Positions 16,828 through 23,947 of a DNA stretch of 64,000 nucleotides are shown here, in pieces. Within the stretch, counting starts at the first letter, position 1; every line of letters begins with the position of its first letter. This DNA is from Dyadobacter sp. CY261 (GTDB lineage: Bacteria > Bacteroidota > Bacteroidia > Cytophagales > Spirosomataceae), in contig NZ_JAKCPW010000006.1 of assembly GCF_021440085.1 (NCBI RefSeq), positions 372,001-436,000 of the forward strand, written 5' to 3'. A program made the translations under genes and the position numbers. Under the pieces are notes generated by a model, which had not been told where the DNA came from, did not search any database, and was given only the letters and a program-made list of their open reading frames with translations.

Positions 16828-17502
16828 ATGTCAGAACTGATTCAAAAACTTCGCGAGTATTGCACATCAGCGCCTATTATCCGGAACGACAAACCATATC
16901 GGAATCTGGACTTTACCGCCAATAATACGGATTTGCTTAAACGCGACCTTTTCGAAACACGCGATTTTACAGCCTATGTTTTTGAAGAGCTATTATCGGG
17001 GAACACTTACAATGGAATCGGAGGATACGGTGAAGACCGCGTTATTTATAGACATCGGAAACATTTCACTGCCAATGCCGAAAAGCCCCGAAGCATCCAC
17101 CTGGGTGTTGACCTATGGACCGATGCCGGCACCGCGCTTTATGCTCCGCTGGACGCAACTGTTCACAGTTTTGCATTCAATGATCATTACGGTGATTACG
17201 GGCCTACCATTATTCTTGTCCATGAAATAGCCGGAGTAACGTTTTTCACGCTCTACGGCCACTTGTCTTTGGACTCGCTATCGGGGCTATATAACGGCCA
17301 ACACATCGGGCAAGGTGAACGCTTCGCCTCCATCGGCCCCTATCCCGAGAATGGCGACTGGCCGCCGCATCTGCATTTTCAGGTTATCCGGGATATGGGA
17401 AATTATATAGGTGATTTCCCGGGCGTTTGTAACGTCGCTGACCGGGATTATTATCTGAATTTGTGCCCCGATCCGGCGTTGCTATTGCGGGTTAAATCTT
17501 GA
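16828..17502 (+). CDS. M23-type metallopeptidase domain protein lacking a signal peptide
   Basis: The ATG at 16828 gives 224 residues (MSELIQKLREY). The frame is open upstream to 16729, but that part overlaps the previous gene. The LytM/M23 fold is seen as SIHLGVDLWTDAGTALYAPLDATVH (zinc ligands H91 and D95), TLYGHLS (H145) and WPPHLHFQVI (H181, H183). All ligands of an active zinc hydrolase are present. M23 enzymes usually cut peptide bridges of peptidoglycan outside the membrane, but this protein shows no signal peptide or membrane anchor, so a cytosolic substrate or non-classical export has to be considered. An inverted repeat (17505-17529) follows the stop codon. Confidence 0.82.
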   Translation: MSELIQKLREYCTSAPIIRNDKPYRNLDFTANNTDLLKRDLFETRDFTAYVFEELLSGNTYNGIGGYGEDRVIYRHRKHFTANAEKPRSIHLGVDLWTDAGTALYAPLDATVHSFAFNDHYGDYGPTIILVHEIAGVTFFTLYGHLSLDSLSGLYNGQHIGQGERFASIGPYPENGDWPPHLHFQVIRDMGNYIGDFPGVCNVADRDYYLNLCPDPALLLRVKS

Positions 17503-17504
17503 AT

Positions 17505-17529
17505 TGCGCATATATCAATTTTATGCGCA
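17505..17529. repeat. inverted repeat after the M23-type gene
   Basis: TGCGCAT (17505-17511) and ATGCGCA (17523-17529) form a perfect 7-bp inverted repeat with an 11-base loop, 2 bases after the stop codon. No T-tract follows, so it may be a weak terminator, an mRNA 3' end or an operator for the small frame at 17560. Confidence 0.35.
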
Positions 17530-17559
17530 TACTCATAGCATGAAACTCATCTGAACTTT

Positions 17560-17739
17560 ATGAAAGAAGATTACGGTCCTGGCTTATATGAGGGTGCAGC
17601 AGCCCGGCAGATCACTATTTCGCAGATTATTGAAGACCACCTCAAAACAATCGCGGCAACGGAAGGGCGCAAACATAATATCCCTCGAAGTAATAGATCA
17701 AATGGCCCCGCCAGTGGGCATCAGGGAGGCCCTTTTTGA
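17560..17739 (+). CDS. small orphan reading frame, 59 residues, unknown
   Basis: An ATG-initiated frame of 59 codons (MKEDYGPGLYEGAAARQITI...) fills much of the 250-base gap between the M23-type gene and the convergent MFS gene. The first half could form an amphipathic helix (QITISQIIEDHLKTIAATEG); the second half is basic and Gly/Ser/Asn-rich. No known family is recognised and the frame could be a gene remnant. Coding status is uncertain. Confidence 0.3.
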   Translation: MKEDYGPGLYEGAAARQITISQIIEDHLKTIAATEGRKHNIPRSNRSNGPASGHQGGPF

Positions 17740-17755
17740 CTAAATCTTCCTGCAC

Positions 17756-18985
17756 CTAGGCGCGTTTTTCCAAATTCGGTAAAAACCCTGTCAGCAATCC
17801 AATCAGCGGCAAAAAAGAGCAAATCCAGAATACATATTCGATACTGGTCTTGTCAGCCAATGTCCCTAGAATCGCAGAACCGATACCGGCTATCCCGAAC
17901 GCAAAACCGAAGAAAAGACCCGCGATCATGCCCACTTTTCCTGGAATCAGTTCTTGCGCGTACACTAAAATTGCCGAGAATGCGGAGGACAAAATCAGAC
18001 CGATAATGCAGCTCAAAACACCCGTCCAGAAAAGATCAACGTAAGGCAGCAGCAATGCGAATGGCGCCGCGCCGAGGATTGAAATCCAGATCACATATTT
18101 CCGCCCGATGCGATCACCAACCGGCCCGCCGACAAACGTCCCTGCCGCTACCGCGAAGAGAAAAGCAAACAGATAAATCTGTGAGCTTTGTATGGATACG
18201 CCAAATTTATCGATCAGATAAAAGGTGAAATAGCTCGAAATGCTAGCCATATAAATGTATTTCGAGAAAATGAGCAGCAGCAGAATGCCAATCGATACCA
18301 CCACTTTGGATTTCGAGAACGGCGCTTCCGCTTTGACAGAAGTCGCTGCTTTCCTGACGACGTTGGTCAGGTTTTGCTTATACCAGCCTCCTACCCACGA
18401 AAGAATGATGATTGCCAACAATGCTACCAGTGAAAACCAGATCACCTGAAAGCGACCATATGGCAACAGGATCAACGCGGCCAGCAATGGTCCTAGCGAA
18501 CTACCCGCATTACCACCCACCTGAAAAAGCGACTGGGCCATGCCATGCTTGCCCCCTGACGCCATCCGCGCAACGCGGGAAGCTTCCGGATGGAATACCG
18601 CCGAACCAATGCCGATCAAACCCACCGAGAGCAGCACAATGTGGAAGCTATCTGCCATGGACAACGACACGAGCCCCAGCAACGTAAAACACATTCCTAC
18701 CGCCAAAGCATAAGGCTGTGGTCTTTTATCGGTAAACGAGCCTACAAGTGGCTGAAAAACAGAAGCGCTTATCTGGAACGTAAACGTAATCAGGCCGATT
18801 TGAGAAAAGCTGAGATGAAATGAATCTTTCACCATCGGGTAAATCGATGGAATAAGTGACTGCATCGTGTCATTCAGCAAGTGGGAAAAACTCAGCGCCA
18901 GAAGGATCGGAAAGACTGTCTGGGAAGCCGGAACTGCAGTTGTCGATTCAGCGGAGGAACTTTGATCAAAACTTTTCATAGGCAT
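17756..18985 (-). CDS. MFS transporter, fosmidomycin-resistance (Fsr) type
   Basis: The 409-residue protein has 12 hydrophobic segments with a charged central loop near residues 205-230. It matches the Fsr subgroup: LALSFSHLLNDTMQSLIPSIYPMVKDSFHLSFSQIGLITFTFQISASVFQPLVG, then IGIGSAVFHPEASRVARMASGGKHGMAQSLFQVGGNAGSSLGPLLAA. E. coli Fsr exports fosmidomycin; the natural substrate is not known. The start may be either of two ATGs, 18985 or 18979. A -7 promoter box (19039-19046) and a leader hairpin (18995-19023) precede it. Confidence 0.9.
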   Translation of the reverse strand: MPMKSFDQSSSAESTTAVPASQTVFPILLALSFSHLLNDTMQSLIPSIYPMVKDSFHLSFSQIGLITFTFQISASVFQPLVGSFTDKRPQPYALAVGMCFTLLGLVSLSMADSFHIVLLSVGLIGIGSAVFHPEASRVARMASGGKHGMAQSLFQVGGNAGSSLGPLLAALILLPYGRFQVIWFSLVALLAIIILSWVGGWYKQNLTNVVRKAATSVKAEAPFSKSKVVVSIGILLLLIFSKYIYMASISSYFTFYLIDKFGVSIQSSQIYLFAFLFAVAAGTFVGGPVGDRIGRKYVIWISILGAAPFALLLPYVDLFWTGVLSCIIGLILSSAFSAILVYAQELIPGKVGMIAGLFFGFAFGIAGIGSAILGTLADKTSIEYVFWICSFLPLIGLLTGFLPNLEKRA

Positions 18986-18994
18986 TCAAAATGT

Positions 18995-19023
18995 CCCCAA
19001 CTTACATAAACTGCAAGCTGGGG
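18995..19023 (-). promoter_or_regulatory. leader hairpin upstream of the MFS gene
   Basis: CCCCAACTT (18995-19003) and AAGCTGGGG (19015-19023) pair over 9 bp with one G-U wobble and an 11-base loop. It lies in the predicted 5' leader, about 10 bases before the start codon, where it could limit translation initiation. Confidence 0.35.
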
Positions 19024-19038
19024 CTCAAAAAAGAATGA

Positions 19039-19046
19039 CAAAGGTA
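19039..19046 (-). promoter_or_regulatory. -7 promoter box for the MFS gene
   Basis: On the minus strand TACCTTTG matches TAnnTTTG exactly. A TTG lies 23 bases upstream, slightly further than the usual spacing. Transcription would begin near 19032. Confidence 0.4.
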
Positions 19047-19079
19047 TTGGTTTTGGCCTGGATAATGGCCAAAAACCAA
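19047..19079 (-). terminator. hairpin after the SDR gene
   Basis: TTGGTTTTGGCC (19047-19058) and GGCCAAAAACCAA (19067-19079) pair with one bulged base. It begins 9 bases after the SDR stop codon on the minus strand. A clear T-tract is missing, so termination is likely but not certain. Confidence 0.5.
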
Positions 19080-19087
19080 AGAAAATT

Positions 19088-19840
19088 CTATCTGCGATGA
19101 ATGGTGGTCGCGGCCGACTGCGCTCCGGCCAGAATCGTGATATCGGCAATGGTAACGCGGTCAGGCGCATTAACTGCGTAAAGAATCGCATCGGCAACAT
19201 CCCCGGCTTGCAATGGGTCGAAACCCTGGTACACTTTGTCCGCTCTTTCTTCATCCCCTTTGAAGCGAACGAGGGAAAATTCAGTTTCCACCGCGCCTGG
19301 TGCCACATTGGTCGTTTTGATGCCATGCTGGGTCAGTTCCAGGCGCATTCCTTCACTGATCACTTCAACGGCCGCCTTAGAAGCACAATAAACTACGCCG
19401 TTAGCGTAGGTTTGCTTTCCTGCGATCGAACTAATATTCACAATATGTCCTTTCCCGCGTTCTAAAAGTAGCGGGATAATAGCTTTTGAAACGTACAGGA
19501 GCCCTTTTACGTTGCCATCCATCATTGCATCCCAATCGTCGGTGTCACCTTCATCCAGCGAGCCGAGACCGTGGGCATTGCCCGCGTTGTTGACGAGAAT
19601 ATCAATGTTTTTCCAATCGTCGGGCAATGCTCCAACCGCCGCCAGAACAGCGCCCTTATCCCGGACGTCGAACAGCAACGTGGTGACTTTCACTTTTGAC
19701 GATAATGCTTCCGCCACTTCGTCGAGACGGTCCTGGCGGCGGCCACATAAAATGAGGTCAATACCGACCCCGGCAAATGCTTCTGCTGTGGCCTTACCTA
19801 TACCGGATGTGGCTCCGGTAATAAATGCAATACGGGACAT
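19088..19840 (-). CDS. SDR-family oxidoreductase (YdfG-like)
   Basis: The 250-residue protein is a classical short-chain dehydrogenase. It has the NADP-binding TGATSGIG motif at residues 9-16, CGRRQDRLDEV after beta-2 (favouring NADP), the structural NNAG motif, and the catalytic set with Ser in NISSIAG and Y-x-x-x-K in YCASKAA. The segment VAPGAVETEFSLVRFKGDEERADKVYQG is typical of the YdfG/3-hydroxy acid dehydrogenase subgroup, which reduces malonic semialdehyde or oxidises serine and 3-hydroxy acids. It lies 24 bases downstream of the ctpA-type gene and is probably co-transcribed with it. Confidence 0.88.
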   Translation of the reverse strand: MSRIAFITGATSGIGKATAEAFAGVGIDLILCGRRQDRLDEVAEALSSKVKVTTLLFDVRDKGAVLAAVGALPDDWKNIDILVNNAGNAHGLGSLDEGDTDDWDAMMDGNVKGLLYVSKAIIPLLLERGKGHIVNISSIAGKQTYANGVVYCASKAAVEVISEGMRLELTQHGIKTTNVAPGAVETEFSLVRFKGDEERADKVYQGFDPLQAGDVADAILYAVNAPDRVTIADITILAGAQSAATTIHRR

Positions 19841-19864
19841 TGAGTTGGATGGTGTGGAGTGACT

Positions 19865-21568
19865 TTATTTTTTGTTCTTAGGAATATTCAGGCTGCTAAA
19901 CTGCCCTTTTTCCAACTGCGCCGCCTGATTGAAAAGCTGCACCGCCTGTTGGTAAACATTGTCCGTAGGATTGAGCACCTGGAATACCTCGTTATTCAGG
20001 CCGTTTTTCTGCTTTCTACCCCATACATAACGACCGATGATCGCCTTGGTCTGCGAAGTAATGAGCGATTTGGAAAGGTTCAGCTCTTTCTCATTCGGCT
20101 TGATACCAGCTTTCGAAGCATCTTTCACAAGCTCTGCAATCATGGCATCTGAGACCTGGAATGATTTCAGATATTCTTTGAACACCTGCTTTTCGAGGCG
20201 TTTCTGATTTTCATTGGCATACCGCAGCGCATATTCGCGGATGATATTTTTGGAATACAGTTCAAAGAGGTATTTACTATTCATTAAAGTGTCTTTCGAA
20301 ACGAATATATCCGGCGTAATACCACCGCCACCATATACGATACGGCCACCATCGGTTTTGTAAATTTTACTCTTATCAAATTTGATGCTGTCGACATTGA
20401 AAAGTTCGCCGCTTTCGTAGCGGTGGGTCAAATCCTGGCTGTAATCTTCGCCTTTGCCCAATTCGTAGGGCTTCTGAATGCTACGACCGCTTGGCGTGTA
20501 ATAGCGCGAAATTGTTAAACGCAATTCAGAGCCATCCGAAAGCTTGATCGGCATTTGTACAAGACCTTTACCGTAGGATCTTCTTCCCACTACCAATGCG
20601 CGGTCGTGGTCCTGCAATGCGCCTGCCAGGATTTCGGAAGCAGAGGCGCTGCCTTCATCCACCAATACGATCAGCGGCCCCTGTTCGAACAAACCATCCA
20701 CATGCGACCGTGTTTTACGATCGAAGCGGCTGTCTTTGCCTTCGGTGTAAACCAGCAATTTATCTCCTGCAATAAACTCGTCAGCCATGCTGGTAGCACG
20801 CTCCATATAGCCGCCCGGATTGCCGCGCAAATCCAGGATAAGGTTTTTTAAACCATTAGCTTTCAATGTTTTCAATGCTGATTTGAATTCGTCGAAAGTA
20901 GTCTCAGAAAAACGGCTTACTTTGATATACCCTATTTCATCATCCACCATATATGACGCATCTACCGAATAGGTCGGAATGCGATCGCGGACTACTGCAA
21001 AGTTCATTTTCTCATTTAAACCAACCCTTTCGATCGCCAAATCAACTTTCGTACCCCGTTTGCCGCGCAGCAGCTTGTAAACTTGCGCATTGGTGACGCC
21101 CGGGCCGGAAAGATTTTCTTTATTAACCGATATAATGCGGTCACCGCTCTGAATACCCGCGGTTTCCGATGGGCCTCCGCTCAATGGCGTTACCACATAA
21201 ACCGTATCATTGTAGATATTAAATTCGACCCCGATGCCATCAAAACCAGATTCGAGCTGTGACCTGGCCGCCGTCGCTTCCTCTGCGTTGAAATAGGCTG
21301 TATGAGGGTCAAGTTTTTCGAGCATTTTGGAAATTGAGAAATCCACCAGTTCGTCGGTATTCACCGAATCCACATAATTGTTTTCCACCAGCATTAACAC
21401 CTCCCTGAACTTTCCATACCCCTTAGCCACGTCGGAGAGCTTTTTCCCGCCGCTAAAAAAGGTACTTCCCAGCAGCATCCCCGCCGCAAGCGTGATCGCG
21501 ATGATAATAGGCAAACGAACTACGGATCTTGAGTTCTGGATCGGGGGCTGGGGTCTTTCTGAGTTCAT
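19865..21568 (-). CDS. S41 C-terminal processing peptidase (CtpA type)
   Basis: The ATG at 21568 (MNSERPQPP) gives 567 residues; the frame opens earlier at 21625, but that start lies within a stable hairpin. One membrane anchor (residues 19-36, LPIIIAITLAAGMLLGST) places the protease in the periplasm. A PDZ domain (about 105-185, GIGVEFNIYNDTVYVVTPLSGGPSETAGIQSGDRI) precedes the S41 catalytic domain. The Ser/Lys dyad is S309 in DEGSASASEILAGAL and K334 in RRSYGKGLVQ. The family cuts C-terminal tails of envelope proteins. Its likely operon partner is the SDR gene downstream; the link is positional only. Confidence 0.93.
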   Translation of the reverse strand: MNSERPQPPIQNSRSVVRLPIIIAITLAAGMLLGSTFFSGGKKLSDVAKGYGKFREVLMLVENNYVDSVNTDELVDFSISKMLEKLDPHTAYFNAEEATAARSQLESGFDGIGVEFNIYNDTVYVVTPLSGGPSETAGIQSGDRIISVNKENLSGPGVTNAQVYKLLRGKRGTKVDLAIERVGLNEKMNFAVVRDRIPTYSVDASYMVDDEIGYIKVSRFSETTFDEFKSALKTLKANGLKNLILDLRGNPGGYMERATSMADEFIAGDKLLVYTEGKDSRFDRKTRSHVDGLFEQGPLIVLVDEGSASASEILAGALQDHDRALVVGRRSYGKGLVQMPIKLSDGSELRLTISRYYTPSGRSIQKPYELGKGEDYSQDLTHRYESGELFNVDSIKFDKSKIYKTDGGRIVYGGGGITPDIFVSKDTLMNSKYLFELYSKNIIREYALRYANENQKRLEKQVFKEYLKSFQVSDAMIAELVKDASKAGIKPNEKELNLSKSLITSQTKAIIGRYVWGRKQKNGLNNEVFQVLNPTDNVYQQAVQLFNQAAQLEKGQFSSLNIPKNKK

Positions 21569-21597
21569 ACCTGTAAAAATTAGGAGTATGCTGGCGT

Positions 21598-21629
21598 CAC
21601 GTTGGAGAAACGGATATTTCCCCAACGTG
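21598..21629 (-). promoter_or_regulatory. leader hairpin upstream of the ctpA-type gene
   Basis: CACGTTGG and CCAACGTG arms, extended by a G-U pair and GAAA/TTTC, give a stem of about 13 bp with a 6-base loop. It lies 30 bases upstream of the preferred ATG at 21568 and has no T-tract, so it may stabilise or regulate the mRNA leader rather than terminate. Confidence 0.4.
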
Positions 21630-21668
21630 AATTAAATAATTTTGGTTGCCTAATGCAAATGAATGCAG

Positions 21669-21688
21669 GCTGTTAACATACCAACAGC
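21669..21688 (-). terminator. weak hairpin after the acetoacetyl-CoA synthetase gene
   Basis: GCTGTT and AACAGC pair around an 8-base loop, 9 bases after the stop codon at 21697. The stem is short and no T-tract follows directly, so this is a weak terminator candidate. Confidence 0.3.
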
Positions 21689-21696
21689 ACGAATTA

Positions 21697-23646
21697 CTAG
21701 ATGAATGCTTTCAGGGACTCGGGATTGCGCATGGTATCGATATTAATGCATTTCGCTGGATCTTGTCCCATAAGGATACGTTTCATCGGTGCCTCCATCT
21801 TTTTACCGTTGATTGTATACGGAATATCACCTACCTGTTCGATCGTGTCGGGCACGTGGCGTGGGCTGTATTGAGTGCGTAAAGTATCTTTGATCTGCCT
21901 TTTGAGCTCCTCCGTCAATTCCTTATCTTTTACCAAGACGACAAAAAGTGAGATCGTACCCTCTCCATTCGATTTTTCGAGATAAACCGCGAGGCTGTCC
22001 TTCACATCCGGAATGCTTTCTACGGCCCGGTATATTTCGGCAGTACCAATGCGGACGCCGCCCCTGTTCAAGGTAGCATCGGAACGACCATAAATGATGA
22101 CCGATTTCCTGTCCGTGATCCTAATCCAGTCACCGTGCCGCCATACGTGCGGGTACATTTCGAAGTAGCTGGATATATATTTTTCGTCGTGATCGTCATT
22201 CCAGAAATAGATGGGCATCGAGGGCATCGGCTGTGTGATCACCATTTCCCCCATCTCATTCAGCACTGGTTTACCGTTTTCATCAAAAGCCTCGATCCTG
22301 GCACCTAACATCCTGCATTGAATCTCCCCCGCATACACGGGCAGGATCGGGCAACCGCCTACGAACGCGCTGCACACGTCGGTGCCCCCGCTGAGCGAGA
22401 TCAACCACACATCTTTCTTAACGTGTTTATAAATCCATTCGAATGCGTCTGGCGGCAGTGGGGAGCCTGTCGAACCGATTGTTTCGAGATGGCCCAGCCG
22501 CTCTGAAGTTATGCTGACGCCACTTTTCATGGAGGCAATAAAAAAGGCAGCGCCGCTTCCGAAATGCGTAATGCGGGCCTTCTCGGCCAATGTCCAGAGG
22601 ACTTGCGATGACGGATAAGCTGGTGCACCATCGTACATGACCAACGTGGCCCCGCAAAGCAATGAGCTTAATGCATAATTCCACATCATCCAGCCGGTTG
22701 TCGAATACCAGAAGTACCGGTCGCCCGGCTTTACATTCTGATGAAGCACCAGTGCCTTCAAATGTTCGATTAGGCAACCGCCGACACTGTGCGTGATGGC
22801 TTTCGGCTTAGCCGTGGTACCCGACGAATAGAGAATCCAGATCGGATGGTCGAAGGGTACCGGCTCGAAATCGATACCGAAATTTTCGAAATGCAGAATG
22901 TCATCCCACGAAGTAAAGCGGTCGGGGCGGGTCTCCGAGAATATATTGCTGATTAGGACCGTGTCTTTCACGCTGGGAAGCGCTGCGGAGAGCTCACCGG
23001 CGAAAGAGGTGATGTCGTAGCTTTTGCCATTGTACACATAGCCATCGACCGTGAACAATACCTTTGGCTCAATTTGCGAGAAGCGCTCGGTAATGGCGGG
23101 TTTTCCGAAATCAGGTGAACAAGATGACCACACAGCGCCTACCGCGCTAGTAGCCAGAAATGCTACTACTGCCTCGGGAATATTCGGCAACACTGCCGCG
23201 ACCCGATCACCAGGCTTCACACCTCGCTGTTTCAGCCAGGTGGAAACTGCAGCCACTTGCATTTCGAGCGTTTCCCACGAAATTTCCGTCAGTTCGGATC
23301 TTTCCGATTGAAAGAGGATCGCCGGGCGGTCTTTTGTTTTGTTCCTGAAAATATGTTCAGCATAGTTCAGCTTGGAGCGGGTGAACCAGCGCGTGCCAAT
23401 GAAACCGCTGATGGGCCTTTGAAGCACTTCCAGGTATAAATCATGCGATTTGATATTGAAATAGTTCCAAAGACTTTCCCAAAAATCTTCCAGGTCAGTC
23501 ACCGACCATTCCCAAAGATCATGATACGATCGGAAATAGAGCCCCTTTTTGACGAACAGCCAGTCCATATACTTTTTGAGATTGGACTGCTCGAATAGGG
23601 TCCTTCCCGGTTTCCACAAAGGCTGAACCTGCGTCTCAACTGACAT
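21697..23646 (-). CDS. aacS: acetoacetate--CoA ligase
   Basis: The 649-residue length and the family N-terminus (QPLWKPGRTLFEQSNLKKYMDWL, then DLWEWSVTDLEDFWESLWNYFNIKS) mark acetoacetyl-CoA synthetase of the ANL superfamily. The adenylation motifs are present: PIWILYSSGTTAKPKAITHS (A3/P-loop), SLSGGTDVCSAFVGGCPILPVYAGEIQ, WRHGDWIRITDRKSVIIYGRSDATLNRGGVRIGTAEIYRAVE (A8 hinge), and GKKMEAPMKRILMG carrying the catalytic C-terminal Lys. The enzyme activates acetoacetate with ATP and CoA, linking ketone bodies or PHB-type products to lipid synthesis or oxidation. Two possible -7 boxes lie in the divergent region shared with the pseudouridine synthase gene. Confidence 0.94.
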   Translation of the reverse strand: MSVETQVQPLWKPGRTLFEQSNLKKYMDWLFVKKGLYFRSYHDLWEWSVTDLEDFWESLWNYFNIKSHDLYLEVLQRPISGFIGTRWFTRSKLNYAEHIFRNKTKDRPAILFQSERSELTEISWETLEMQVAAVSTWLKQRGVKPGDRVAAVLPNIPEAVVAFLATSAVGAVWSSCSPDFGKPAITERFSQIEPKVLFTVDGYVYNGKSYDITSFAGELSAALPSVKDTVLISNIFSETRPDRFTSWDDILHFENFGIDFEPVPFDHPIWILYSSGTTAKPKAITHSVGGCLIEHLKALVLHQNVKPGDRYFWYSTTGWMMWNYALSSLLCGATLVMYDGAPAYPSSQVLWTLAEKARITHFGSGAAFFIASMKSGVSITSERLGHLETIGSTGSPLPPDAFEWIYKHVKKDVWLISLSGGTDVCSAFVGGCPILPVYAGEIQCRMLGARIEAFDENGKPVLNEMGEMVITQPMPSMPIYFWNDDHDEKYISSYFEMYPHVWRHGDWIRITDRKSVIIYGRSDATLNRGGVRIGTAEIYRAVESIPDVKDSLAVYLEKSNGEGTISLFVVLVKDKELTEELKRQIKDTLRTQYSPRHVPDTIEQVGDIPYTINGKKMEAPMKRILMGQDPAKCINIDTMRNPESLKAFI

Positions 23647-23947
23647 AATGAACTTGTTAATGAAGGTTTAGTTAGGTAAAAACAGGCTGTCAGACCGGAT
23701 TTCACCGATAGAACTTATAAACGTTTCCGTATCATTTTTGACATAAACACTTTCAAAAATATTTACTCAAAAAATTCCCGTATCTTTGCAGGCTAAATTT
23801 TGTATAATACAAGTACTCTGACCATCAGATACGTTGGCCAACCAGTTTTAGTGGCAATTCAAACCATATTGTGCGAACTAAGGCACTAATCGGTTACAAG
23901 GTAAATTTGTAAGAGGAAATAAATCCAGTAGTGATACTGCATTCCTA
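23647..23947. promoter_or_regulatory. 301-base divergent promoter region between aacS and the pseudouridine synthase gene
   Basis: Two exact TAnnTTTG boxes face away from each other: CAAAAATA at 23754-23761 (TATTTTTG on the minus strand, for aacS) and TATCTTTG at 23781-23788 (plus strand). If used, they leave leaders of about 100 bases for aacS and about 150 bases for the synthase gene. The plus-strand leader contains short pairing stretches (GTTGGCCAAC palindrome, GTGC/GCAC) but no strong hairpin. No further gene is seen here. Confidence 0.5.
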
